DNA from: Apostichopus japonicus
Taxonomy: Eukaryota; Echinodermata; Holothuroidea; Aspidochirotida; Stichopodidae
DNA length: 64,000 nt
NCBI RefSeq assembly: GCF_037975245.1
Contig: NC_092577.1
Coordinates: 740,001 to 804,000 of the forward strand
Direction: 5' to 3'
Shown here: piece by piece, positions 37,453 through 49,589 of the stretch
Layout: each line of letters begins with the position of its first letter
How positions within the stretch are numbered: the stretch's first letter is position 1
Made by a program: the position numbers and the translations under genes
Notes under the pieces: model-generated
What the model was told of the DNA's origin: nothing
Database searches by the model: none
Seen by the model: only the letters and a program-made list of their open reading frames with translations

Positions 37453-38012
37453 AGGATTGCTTCAGGTGTCTGACATGTCTATCTTGTATGAAAGAGCTTA
37501 AAAGACAAACAGAATAGTGAAGAAACTATACCACGATAGCATTCCCTGTTAAGGAGATATCACACTTTGAAGATTTCAAAATTTCTTTGCAAATGACTGG
37601 TGTAGAAAGACTAAATGTGAGGGTGTGATGTCACATCCTCACTTCCTTAACATGTGTCAATATATTTCATTAAAAAATAATTACATTTTTCCACAAATCT
37701 AAAAAAATATAATCAAACATTCTTCAGATGTTAAATCTCAAATACTTCCCTTGACACATATGAGATCTCCTGACGTATCTTTTGACTGTAAGTCATAAAA
37801 TCTTACAAAATATTTTAATCAAATAACAAAGACTTTTCAGGAATGTGAGGATATGACGTCACAGCTAGTCTGATTTCAGCAGTTTCTACACAATCAGATA
37901 GAACTTTACACTTGAATATCTCCTAAACGGAAAAAGATATTTGAATAATTTCTGCACTATTAGGTTTCTTTTATTGTCCTCTTTCATATAAAATAAACAT
38001 TTGTGACATCCT
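37453..38012. mobile_element. TTAA-flanked MITE (piggyBac-like), 560 bp
   Basis: TTAA lies on both sides (37449-37452 and 38013-38016), and unit C has the empty site CATTTTAATAGG at the matching point, so insertion and target duplication are shown directly. The termini are imperfect inverted repeats (AGGATTGCTTCAGGTGTC on the left; a CTCTTTCATATAA...ATCCT right end). A second copy is at 61113-61684. No coding sequence. Confidence 0.8.
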
Positions 38013-38339
38013 TTAATAGGAACCAAGGAATAAAGTCGTGTTGAGTAGTCCTTTCCTATCGCTGTTCGTCTGTTTCTCGACTGATTAGACTACAATTACC
38101 CGCTGAATGCACCTTTTCGGGATACCTAAATGTAGATCTTAGGAAAACAAATGCAGTATCTTGTTACTTAAGTGGGACAGCGATTCCCTCCTGCCCATTA
38201 ATTGAGTTTCTATCATATTTTGACGATACTGAATGAGGCTGATTAATGAAATGTTTAAAAAAAACTTTTTTCAACTTTAAATATGTTTTAGCACCCGATA
38301 CTCATAGCTAGTACAGTAACTACTGTTCATGTTCCACAA

Positions 38340-38990
38340 CCGTCTATCAGTAACTACTGCGCTGAGTTCGCAACACGGTAACATGTGTTACAGGTGGCAT
38401 TTCTGCCATTTCTGCCATTAAATCACAATGATGTACATTTGTTAATACATAGTTATAGCAATGAGGCAGCGGGTCCAGAAGTGCGATACTTTTCGAGTCT
38501 GGACCCTGCAAAGTAAAACGAGAAAATACAATTTTATATAGAGAAAAGAAAATACCAAGAAAACACAAAGCAAAAGGACACACAAAGGGGTTTAACAGAA
38601 CTAGGAAAGGAAACATTAATACAATGCTCATTATAGGGCAGAACTATAAGAAAAGATTCATTGATTAGATAATGTTTAAGATGTCTTTCATAAGATGAAA
38701 GTGATTTGCTATTTCTAATGTTTTCATTTAGAGAATTTCAGAGTGCGACACCAGAACATCTAACCTGAGAATGATAAAAATGATAGGTGTTTGTAACATA
38801 TTATAAGAACGAGTGTTGCATGAATGAAGGTGTTTGAAAAGGGTTCAGAATGTGAGATATATGAAGCATTACAAATATTTCTAACAGTCAATTTCTGGAT
38901 CTTCTATATAAGCTATAAAGTGTTGACATGTGGGCATTACACCACACGAGGGATGTTGTAGTTGAATGAGGCCAAAACAAGTTCATCACA
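38340..38990 (-). mobile_element. Decayed LINE 3' part, unit D copy
   Basis: It matches the 3' region of the LINE in units A and C (minus-strand peptide ending PDSKSIALLDPLPHCYNYVL). The reverse-transcriptase block present in A, B and C is missing; a different LINE fragment on the + strand follows. Confidence 0.6.
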
Positions 38991-39450
38991 CACTGTTTAC
39001 AATGGGATTCCCGATCAAAGACCGTATTATTCTTAAAATATTGACACATAAAGCTCTTTTGTTAGAACTTCGCCATTCTACTTGTCAGAACTTCTGCAAC
39101 CATTTCACGCAAATCGCAGTTTCATGAGATCACACAATAAATTACTTCTGTGTGAAAATCGCTCAAATCGATCATGGGGCAAAAGAGCTTTTGCTGCTGC
39201 TTCCCCTTCTCTGTGGAACAGCCTTCCAGAACATGTAAAACACAGTCCATCTCTTGCTTCTTTAAACGCTCTCTCAAGACTCATCTGATGAAAACTGTTG
39301 AATTAACTGTTCACTGTTGCCCATTTTTGCTTGCATTATTGTCTTGTACTATGTTTATTTTATTTTTTGCTGTCGCACTGTTTGTGTCACTGCGCCATGA
39401 GCGTCTTTTTTGACGGATATCGGCGCAATAAATATGTCCATTAGTATTAT
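38990..39450 (+). mobile_element. LINE 3' end, CR1/L2-type, + strand
   Basis: It encodes the C-terminal end of a LINE polyprotein: FPIKDRIILKILTHKALF, SELLQPFHANRSF and then WGKRAFAAASPSLWNSLPEH, a block shared by CR1/L2/Daphne-type elements. It ends in an ATT-rich tail (ATTAGTATTATTATTG). One frame break is visible within it, and it is strongly 5'-truncated. Confidence 0.75.
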
Positions 39451-40887
39451 TATTGTTGATATGTATTTTTAAATTTCTGGCGATTTCATAATAACTGTAA
39501 AATAGAAAAATAATTAGATCTCTTTTTCTCTCTAACCCCACTCCTCCCTTCCTGGTTATAGCCCTAACATCCAAATATATCTCACTGGTTTTTATTTTTT
39601 ATTTTTAAATTCTTAAATTTGAATTCCAAGGCATTTAGTACAAAATTATGTAAGATGCATACAAAGTAGACTAACCATGACAATGGATATGTTATTTGTT
39701 TTTTCAAACGTCTTGTGTCGATCATCTCGTTCAAAATTCAAGTAGGAGACTGCAATCTCTTGTCCGACACAACAGAGGGCGAGAATGAATATTGAATACT
39801 TATTGAAAGAGGCATTGAGGAAGAGGGGAAAACGCAGGGAAGGAGCAAGGAAGGTGTTATGGAGATGTAGGGAAGATGCAGGGAAGATGCAGGGAAGGTG
39901 TTATGGAGATGCAGGGAACACGCAGGGAATATGCATAGAAGGTGCATAGAAGGTGCAGGGAAGATGCAGGGAAGATGCAGGGAAGATGCAGGAATGACAC
40001 AGGGAAGACGTATGAGGTGGATTCCGGTTATAGTAGGGAATGGGCTGGAGTGAGATAGCTATCCTGGTCCTTATAAGGGGTCACATATACGTTTCCTATT
40101 ATTTATACACTTTTCTAATCCCCCTGCCCCCCCCCCCCACCAACCAACCCACTCTGCTTCCCGACAAATCCTTCTCTAACACAAAAGACGATTTTCAAGA
40201 AAAAGTAATACTTCTATTTCATTTGATTGTTTATATTAATAAACAAATACTATATTGACATTACGTGATATAACACGTGGTTATAAAAGTGATATTTGAT
40301 TCGAGAATATTCACGTCAATAAACTTTTACTAAAGAATCTGAATAATAAAATAAAATATAGGTGCTTTCTCAGACATTTCACTCACTCACATTGTTAACA
40401 TTAGATTATAGATAAAAAAGATCTAATAAATTAATTCACTTCACTGAAATATATACCAACAATACATTTCTATTGGATCACTAACGATGTAAATGAAATA
40501 AATAATTGATGAAATAATGATAACATCTCAAATAATGTACACTTTTTTTCTTGCTACACTTTCACTATCCTGTTGTAAAATAACGTCACGTGAACAGCCA
40601 CATTTAATATTTGCCAGGAAGTCATCATCAAGCTTATAGTTATTGTAAACAGCTTTCGATGAGTATGGTCACGTGATCAGCCGACAGGCACACTCAGGTC
40701 TAGGACTGTTAACTGCAGGCATGCGAAAAACTGTTGTTGCCTAGAAACGAAAGTTCAAAAGGTCAGTCATACATCTGTGACAAAGATGTTAAGCGCTTCA
40801 CCATCAAATGACCTTCGACCTCAACTGGTTAAGGCATCAAATCGATGAGCAAGGATGTATATGTTGGTTGTTTATCAAAGAGAGTCT

Positions 40888-41941
40888 TTATTCAACAGTC
40901 TCTTTTATTTCATTCACAGATGGAATAAACTCTCTTAGTTTACTTGCTATCCTTGTCGCTGTTTCTTTCTTCTCATTTGTTTTTGATTCGAAGAATATGA
41001 ACTCGTCTAAAGACAAAAGCTCATTATCTAGAAACAAAGAAAAGAATACAAAAATCGTCAATATTCAAATAATTATGATAACTAGTTAAAATAAACAACA
41101 CATTTAAGAACGTAACCAAATATAGTGATCATAAATACAAGTAGTTACTAATTACAACAGGTCAAATGTCATTTGGGAAGACTAAACATTTCAGTCCAGT
41201 AATTAAGAAACCAAAAAAATGTCAAAATCCAGTCAGCACTATTATTGCGATTGTGTTTGTGTGTGTGTGTTTAGCCTGAAAATGTTAACTACAGTGTAGG
41301 TTGAGGTTGAGGTTAAGGGTATAATGTTGACTAAGTAGTGAAGGAAATGGAAATGGTCATTTGGATTGGCGAGGAACTCGCGGGTACTTTAATTAATCAC
41401 TAATTTAAAAATATGGTACATTGCTAAGACGTCGACCCTCATCACAGGAAACTTACTTTAATGTTTGTATGTTATTCATAATATACACTTGGTTCATGTG
41501 CGTACAACAAAATGGCTGTTAGTGTACTCTAAAATGGCCCTAAGTGTACTCCAACGTCAAAATTACAAGCGTAAAAATAAGCCCGTCTTGTGAAGTCTTT
41601 TTAATATTAAAGAATCAGTTTAAGTGGTTGATACATTTGAGCTGACCCTCTGATCCCTTTACCCACACACAAACGAAAAACATACACTCACAAAAACATA
41701 TACAAAATTTAGTAATTGAATATATTATCTTACCATCCAAATCTGCTTGATCTAGAAGCCTTATAAATTCTCTGACACTATTGTTGTTGAATTGCACCAT
41801 TGTCCATTCACACGCATCTATAAAACCATCTTCATTTATATCGAATCTGAGGAAGTCTTCTTCTGGTGTCATTCCTTCGAGATGATCGAACAAAGATCTG
41901 GAAATAAGTGAACACAATAAATAAGTTAAATGGACACAATA

Positions 41942-42026
<85 letters not shown>

Positions 42027-42551
42027 GTATATATAGCAACAATATAACAATATATAGATAGATGGGGGAGAAAAAAAATAGGGAAATATGGTACACCGAA
42101 TGTAAATCTTAACCAGCATAAGCGTTTTACTTAGCTGTTGGCAATTCTACCAGGCCTACCAAGAATTCCTGACGTAAAAACAACTTTGCATCCAGACGAG
42201 GTCTAATGGGTCATTTATCAAGCAATTCATGGATGTGTTTTGGATCTGAAGAGCAATTCAGTGTACTAGTACTAATAGTAAACAAAGGGTAACAAAGATA
42301 CCACCCACACATGCTGGAACTATAGGGTGATATAAGCCACATTGTTATAACATGCGGAAAGAAAACAAAGAAATGAGTTACCTTTTAGATTTGCTCTTGT
42401 AGTGCGATGCTTGACGTACATCATTAGCTCCAAGAAATCCCTTACTAGGATTACTCTTCTTATCTGTAGACTGGCTTTGCGGGCCACACCCTAGTACCAC
42501 CGAAGTAAGACCTAAGAGAAGTAAAAGAGTCTGAGAGAGGAACGATTCCAT
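40888..42551 (-). CDS. Secreted two-EF-hand protein, paralogue D
   Basis: The exons are 42551-42382, 41897-41734 and 41027-40888, with intact splice sites and 157 residues. It shares CGPQSQSTDKK and SKTNEKK with paralogue A. Specific changes are ANDVRQASHY where others have ANHIPPASHY or ANYIPPASHY, HLEG for HLEE before EF loop 1, and IASKLRE for IARKLRE. EF loop 1 is unchanged. Intron 1 has gained a pure (TA)n run (41949-42022). The promoter block is single copy. Confidence 0.88.
41949..42022. repeat. (TA)n microsatellite in intron 1 of gene D
   Basis: About 37 uninterrupted TA dinucleotides, missing from the same intron of paralogues A, B and C, so it arose after duplication. Confidence 0.95.
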
Positions 42552-42630
42552 CGTTATCAGGTTCTTGTTTGATGAGCAGAGCTGAGCAATAGAGTGAACT
42601 TTTTATGACAATGATAATCGTTGGAACAGA

Positions 42631-42835
42631 ACAGGAGTTTATAAAGGGTACAATTTCCTTTATTATTTCAAACAAGAAGGATTTTAACACATTACGCTCG
42701 TTTTACGTCACGGCTTCTCCGACGTTGCTTTACCTTTTTCCTTTTTTTAATATGCGTCATATGACTATATTTATCTGATACTTGGAAAATGCCATTAGTA
42801 ATAAGGAAAAGACACTATTCGATTGCTTGTTTGAA
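42631..42835 (-). promoter_or_regulatory. Single TATA-bearing promoter block of gene D
   Basis: TATAAA (minus) at 42643-42638 lies about 87 bases before the ATG. The CRE-like TGACGTAA and GTCATATGAC follow in the same order as in genes B and C. Confidence 0.6.
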
Positions 42836-43090
42836 CCTTGGCCTTGGCTGAGCGCTGACAGATCATTTAAATTGTCTCCCTCTTCCTGACTTCACTTTTA
42901 AAAATAGAACTGTCGACCGTCTGGTGAGAGATTTTACCATAACTGAAATATATTATCCTCAACAGACTAATTTCAATTTATTGTAAAGGACACATAAAAT
43001 AGATCGGTAGCTGAACGCTTATGGCCCTGTCCCAATTGGTCGTCATTGGGTCCCGTTCCGGCCGATAATAACAATTACGTGCTCACATTA

Positions 43091-44935
43091 AGATAAATGT
43101 GAAATGCTTATTGGGTTTCATCATGTTGGGTGGGGGATGGGAGGGGGGGTCTTGACAGAGCATCTGTTGACTAGGGAAGTCTTGCTTTCGGTTTATCGCT
43201 AAATCATGACGTTTGTCGAGAACATTTTCCATTATCCGTGAAAATGTAAAACATTTATGGGTGGTGGGGGAGGGTGGGGGACGGGGTGATTTAGCAATCT
43301 CTCTATCTCCACATTTCGTCTCATAATTTCGATTTTTTAGTTTGACTGGAATAAGGCAGTACTTATTTTCCAAGATTTTATTTCCTCTCCAATCAGAGTT
43401 CAGCATGATCATCAGTTTGGAACAGTTAATTGTTTCCGTCTTTATTTATGTTATAGTCTATATTTAAAATTCAAGTTTCACTTAGCGCTTCAATTTTCGA
43501 GCCGAACTTTCCCAACACGATTCCAAGTGTGACGTCGGGGAAACCCCGCGTTTGTCATACCATACGTGCGTGTTTATTGTTATCAGGTTAAGATCAAGTC
43601 AGAAGTTGCAAAGTGTCTTTCGTTACTTGAGGAACTACTTATCTACGTCTTATTCACGAGTGTACCCCACCACTCAAATAAAACTCCCGTCAAACTTCAG
43701 AGGTTTAGGAGGAGAGTAGGAGGCTGTAGAAGAGGGGTTGGAAGAGGAGAGCAGGAGCGAGAGAAGGGGTGGAGGAGGGGACAGATGGAGTAGAATTGTT
43801 GGGGTATTCCCTAAAAGTACTGTAGTTGCAGAGGAACTAAACAAATCTGGTAATTAATTTAACTATTAGGCTACTGGCACGCTCTTCGTGTTCTATCGTT
43901 ACGCGTTATTGAACTTTTTTTCACATATTCTTCAAGAGCGGATGTCCTACACAGATTTCGTGGCACCAATAGATATAGCAATTAAGTGGTTATGTTTGCC
44001 AGACAATGTGCTTAGTTTATCAACATGTTCAAAACAATTTCTGAACTAGCGAGGACCTGTTTCCGTTAAATGCTGATTAATTAAAAGGTCAATGTTCTAG
44101 ATAACTGAAAATTCCACTCAATCTCCATCGCTCTTGGATCACTTGTGGTAGGTCCTTTGTATTTAGATATAACTAGAGATTTTAGGAAAATATTTACAAG
44201 GATTCTTTCGTATAGAAAATAGAAAAACATGAATATACAGTCAAATGAACTTAATGCAAACCTGTCATGTAAGGTCATTCCGTGACATTTTCGTAGGAAC
44301 CAGGGAATAAACTCTTGTTAATTCACTCAAAGGCGAATATCTCTGTTCGTCTATTTCTCGACTGATTAAACTTCAATTACCCGCTGAATGCATCTTTTTC
44401 TGGGTACCTTAATGTAGCTTTTAGGAAGCAGATGCAGTATCTTGTGACTTGAGTGGGTCAGCGGTTCTGGAGGCTGCCCATTAATTGAGTTCATATCATA
44501 TTTTGGCGATGCTGAATGAGGATATTTAATGAAATGTCTGAAAACCCCTTTTTTCAACTTTACTAATATGTTTTAGAAAAATTAAAATAAAATAAAACTG
44601 TTAGCAAACTACTTATCCACTAGAGAGCCAGTGTAATATAATGTGTAAAAGTAAGTTGGCCTGACGTTTCGATCCTAGCAGGATCTTCTTCAAAGGGTAA
44701 ATGACAAGTATCACTAACAGAAGGGAAATACATACCCGCACAGAATACAGACAGGTTAATGAGCATGGTGAACACAAAGAGATATGTAAGGGGATTAATA
44801 GACAAGGGATGGAGAGAAGAATGAAAGAAACCAACAGGGGAAGAGGAGAGGTAGAAGATAAGCAGCAGAGGGACCAAGAGAGGATTAAGGGAAGGAGTAG
44901 GGAATAAACTACATGTTTTAGCAAAAGAGACGATG
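43091..44935. repeat. Truncated duplication unit E without EF-hand gene
   Basis: It matches the start of unit D (36360-37450 and 38016-38290) in order, then stops around CAAAAGAGACGATG, before the LINE and gene. It is interrupted by the insertion at 44577-44912. Confidence 0.8.
44577..44912 (-). mobile_element. Hammerhead/Penelope-type non-coding element, 336 bp
   Basis: It is flanked by exact 9-bp repeats ATGTTTTAG (44568-44576 and 44913-44921); unit C has the empty site (about 29140). The minus strand 44693-44663 has the GATCC/GGATC hairpin and GAAACGTC of a minimal hammerhead, though the first core base is T rather than C. The left end matches the copy at 1430. No protein-coding capacity is evident. 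Confidence 0.6.
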
Positions 44936-46210
44936 TACCATAACTCATTGCCACATGTCTCACATGTTCAGTGCTTATGGTAATGAAGTAACCAAAGTCA
45001 GTGCCATTATTCGACAACGCTGTCAGCGTCACATAACGACCGCCTAAAGGGACATTATTTCACTATTACAACATATAGTCAGATATATCACTTATCTTTA
45101 TATTCAAATAGCAGCTTTCTGTGCTATCTGGTTTTGTGTCTGTGATTTTCTGACACTTTACGTGATATGTCATGGAATGCAGGGATGCCAGAGTTAATGC
45201 TAGAGTTAATGCTAGTATTTGAGCTAGAAATCATAGTATTTATCCCGTTACACACCAGTAGCCACTGCACGTGATATCCAAGAGCCTGTAGGGTTATTGC
45301 TCTAATTCTTTCCTCTTTTACTAATATGCTTCCTTTCTCTTATCTGTGACATGAATTTGCTAATCGTCAGGACGACTTTGATCGCTTCCCCACTATTTCC
45401 CTTCTTTGTTATTGGATCAGCGTTCACACGAATGTGACACTGTTCATCTCGTCTTCACGAGACTGTTTAGGACTATATTTCCTTTATGTCCTTTATACTC
45501 TGAAGTGAAACAGATGCTTTCGATTTGTTGGTGAATTTGATTTGCTAACTTGCTAGCGCCCAGCCGGCTAAAGTTTTGAACATTTCGCCATGCTAAGTTT
45601 GGTCTGATTCACTGTAGGTAACCAGGGAGCTGCCTGAACGAATATATCAGTTGTGTTTCTGGTACAACCGACCACCAGAAACGTCAGATGTGTTTTGGGT
45701 ACACCTGTCCACACTGATTGTTCCCTCTCCAGTGATGTCAACTACGTATTTTACATATTCACAACAATTCGTTATACTTCGATTGTGCTAGCTACCCTTG
45801 GGGATGGGTAGGGACAGGAACGGGGGGGGTGCAGAAATTGTATACACTTTTTAGTTAAATGATGAGTGCGTGTTCAGAATTATTGTGATATGAGTTGTTG
45901 TTGCTTGTAGTCACAGGAGGGAGCGATGCCCTAAAGAAGTGGTTCGATCGGCCTATAATGTCTCAGTGCATGTAGGCAGATAGAAGATGACATCGCGGAA
46001 TGCGTATAACAAGCACGATAGTATATATATAACGGAAATGCCGAACAAAATTAAAGCGGCCTACATTACTTGTACACGACCAGATGGATGAATATATTTG
46101 ACCTGATTCAGATTCAATCACTGGGACAATTTAGTTTTATCGATTCCTCTTTAATTTGGTAACATCCTTACCTGCATTATAGCGTCCATGGTTTCGGATA
46201 TGAAATACAT
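44936..46210. other. Gene-poor stretch
   Basis: Unique-looking sequence with no recognisable exon, RNA gene or repeat beyond short G runs (45822). Confidence 0.45.
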
Positions 46211-46411
46211 AAACCTACACTGTAGATAGGACTACTGCTTTAGGTAGCGTTGATCTGTACAAGACTGATGTCGTAGACCCGTACATGAAACAGTTGCTGT
46301 CGTCTGTACGTAAACCTACACTGTAGATAGGCCTACTACTGTACGGGTAGCGTTGATCTGTACACGATTGCTGTCGTGGACCCGTACATAAAACAGATGC
46401 TATAGTCTGTG
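46211..46411. repeat. Tandem duplication, 101-bp unit
   Basis: Two copies start at AAACCTACACTGTAGATAGG (46211 and 46312) and both end near ACCCGTACATRAAACAG. They differ by small indels, for example ACTGCTTTAGGTAG against ACTACTGTACGGGTAG. Confidence 0.8.
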
Positions 46412-46860
46412 TTTTAGTGTTCTACTGGATGTGACTAGTGCTTCTGAGTTAGATTTATCCTCGTCTACCTTGGTCTGAGCAACTAAGTAAATACATCTTC
46501 TGGGCTCCCTGTCTATAAAGCATGGAGGTGCTTTAGAATACAAACAACTAAAGTGATTCAATGAGAATTTCTCTGACAAATCCAATATGTATCTGATTAC
46601 GATAGTTTACAAAGGACACATGCTTTGAATTACAGCAGAATATAATGGAGGTTAAAAAACGATATCACATTTTTAGATTAAAATGGTATATTTGGTTATA
46701 TTTTATATGTCAATTGTAATACATAGAACAGGATGCCTTTGTTCTACATATGGGGCGCCGTTTGTATCATTTTATGTTGGTATATTTGATGGTATGAAAA
46801 TGTAACTTGGTGTTGTAAATTGACAACCTGATGGTTTGACTTTATATTTGATGGTATATA

Positions 46861-48185
46861 CAGGGGCGTATCCAGGATTTTCCAATAGGGGGGGCGCCAG
46901 GCATGAATGATCGCCGTCCTGGGGGATGGGTCTAAGGGGAGGGGTGTACAATTTTTGCTTTCGAAGAAGGGCTGAAATGCAAAATGGTGTCATATGCATG
47001 GGCGGCGATCCGTTCTTCCGAATGGGGGGGGGGGGGGGATATGACCTTGTTGACTATCTAAGCGTAGCGCCACCATGAGTTGGCGCGAAGCGTACAAGAA
47101 CATTTTGGGATTAACAAACCCTCTAGATGGCCGGAAACGGCACTTCCCGAGGTTTCCAAGCGGCATATACCCAACTTTAAAATAGGGATGTCATGTCCGA
47201 AATATCTCATAATCAGGATCCAAAATACTTTTTTTTTTTAATTTCGGGTGTTATTTTGGGAAAATTGCCCCTGTCAATCTTGCTTCAGGCGCAACGTTAG
47301 AATGTTCGAGAGCTCTTTTATATTATTCGATGAAGAAAATGACCTCATGCAGGCTATTATAGGCCTATACACATGCAATACACAATTACACATAGTTACA
47401 TTCCTAGGTACCGATTGCTAGGGCATCCAGGTGAAACGTGTATTAAGCATTACCCTGGTTACATGAGATTCTCAGCTGTTCGAGGGAACATGTACGTGTG
47501 TAGGCCTACTATAGGGCCTATATGAATACTATGAGGGTGCATATATGTACTATATCAATACCGTGGGCGCAATAATACATGTTGTTGTTATAGGGCCAAT
47601 GAAGCCTACAGTCAACTATTTTTGCTTTATAAAGACGCTTTATTTGAAAATATCGCACTGCGTTTATGGTAGGCGAGAAATGAAGCTAAAAAAGAGCCGT
47701 ACATTAACGAAGATGCATAAATGTAGGCATGAAAATATTCTTATCCCTGGCATTTGGTGGGGGGGGGGGGATATGGTGCATTACATCCCATCCACCCCTT
47801 TTCATGGGGGGATATATCCCCCCTCCACCCAGGATCGCCGCCCATGGCCATATGTGATCCATTTTTCGACCTTAATAATAAGCAACATTTCCAGTAAATA
47901 TGGACACAAAATGCACAATTTAGTATGGCTGGCATGTCACTTATTGTTTATAGTGATAATACAAACACAATTACCATCTATGTTTCTAAAACTATTATGC
48001 CGCCGAACTTCGCCAGAACCTTTTTTTGGCAAACAAAAGGGGGGGGGGGGGGTTGAGCGATCACCGACATCTCACATAAAGGTCGTCATCAATTTTTTTT
48101 TTTTTTTTGCTAAACTTTTTTTTTTTTTGGTGACGGCCAATAGGGGGGGCGCGCGCCTGTTGCGCCCCCCCTGGATACGCCCCTG
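46861..48185. mobile_element. Nested MITE pair with CAGGGGCGTATCCAGG ends
   Basis: Outer termini CAGGGGCGTATCCAGG and CCTGGATACGCCCCTG are perfect inverted repeats, flanked by TATATA on each side. Within it, 46998-47846 has its own inverted ends (ATGGGCGGCGATCC / GGATCGCCGCCCAT) and the recurrent 100-bp module (47048-47152). Open frames inside cross G and T runs and are not genes. Confidence 0.7.
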
Positions 48186-49589
48186 TATATACAAACTAAC
48201 TTGATGGTTTCTTCATCGATAACTTTGCATTACTTAAATGTAGTTCATGGACTGCAAAAGTAACATGACGATAGATTTTTCTTACTTCATCGCAGGGATA
48301 TAAATCCAATGGTATGCAAATTACTTAATTGGTGGTGAATACTTTGCTAATTTGGCAATATGAAAGATATTTGATAGTGTGTGTTACCAAGGTCGTTGTG
48401 GACTTGGATACAAATTGATCGTATGAAAAACTAAATTGCCTTGAAAAGTAACTTGATGGTCTTGAAAGAAGGTGCATTTTCCTAACGAAATCATATGAAA
48501 TAGGTAGGCAAAACTAATATCATGATATCCCATGATAACTCAGTCGTATGAAAATATATCTCGTTGCTCGCAGTTGCAATCGGTGAGAAATATATGAATA
48601 TATATCTATATATATATATATATTCATATATATATTGGTATATTTATATATATATATATATATATATTCATATATATATTAGTATATATATATTGGTATA
48701 TATATATATTTATATATATTGGTGCAGAATAGCTTGTTTCTCTTTTTCATTCATCTTGGTATGAACTTGTGCACTCGTACGTTTACAAACATCTTCGTCG
48801 TGTCAAGTCATGCGGTGGTTGTTAAATTTATTTGATGGTAAGTTTTGTCGAACTATCGGATCGATTGATCGATTGGTGGATATGTCTGCACTGTGTATCT
48901 ATTGCCTAATCCACAAGATAAGTTTACAAATTTGGCAGGTGGTTCAGTTTATTCTGAGCTAGATTTATATCAAATACCTGACCTATATATGTACTCATAA
49001 AGGATGATATTAATACAGTTGACTTCCTTTTGATATTTCTATGCTCCAGTTATCTTCCAATTCAGTTATGGACCAATTGTTTTAGAGCATTTTACGCAGG
49101 CTGGAGACAGTTCTTCACAGACAAAAAACACACAGATTACGCTTGAAATCATCCAAAACGTAAAACTGTAAATTAATGGAACGTTACTGTGAATGTCAAA
49201 ACAAAGAGTACAACATTCATTATCCGGTTCGTTTCCAGGAAAGTTCTCTAATTGCGCTAGACGCGTTGGCGATTCTTCCGAAAAGCCAACAATGACATGA
49301 TATAAGGAAGTGGTCGCGTGTCGGAGTTGCGACGTCTGACATTCCCGTGGAATTGCTTTTGCAGAGCCTATACCTGGAAATCTTTCGGAAGTATCAACAT
49401 ACGCGTATGTAAAAATCCCATTAAGACCAGCTAATTAGAGTGAGTTTTGTCTTGAAGTTATCAGAGTTACATACTTGGCTTGTTGCACCTTGATACCTTT
49501 GGCCGCCTCAGCGAAGTTTGTAAAGCTGTCTGTGTTAATAGTTGAATAAATCCTGCAGGGTTCTATATCCTAAATGTACTCATTTGCAG
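48186..49589. other. Gene-poor stretch with (TATA)n tract
   Basis: 48597-48720 is TATA-rich simple sequence with TATATTGGTATA interruptions. The rest shows no supported exon; TTGATGG recurs many times between 46770 and 48840, hinting at an old degenerate repeat. Confidence 0.45.

Larger units (their letters stand above)
36351..43090. repeat. Segmental duplication unit D
   Basis: Its first about 400 bp match unit E (43110 on), then it matches C from 36770. It contains two insertions missing from C: the TTAA element (37453-38012) and a + strand LINE end (38990-39450). It carries the A-like version of the EF-hand gene. Confidence 0.85.

Noticed and set aside
47545-48204. 219-residue open frame
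   Set aside because: It crosses MITE ends, G runs and T runs inside the nested element; no coding signature.
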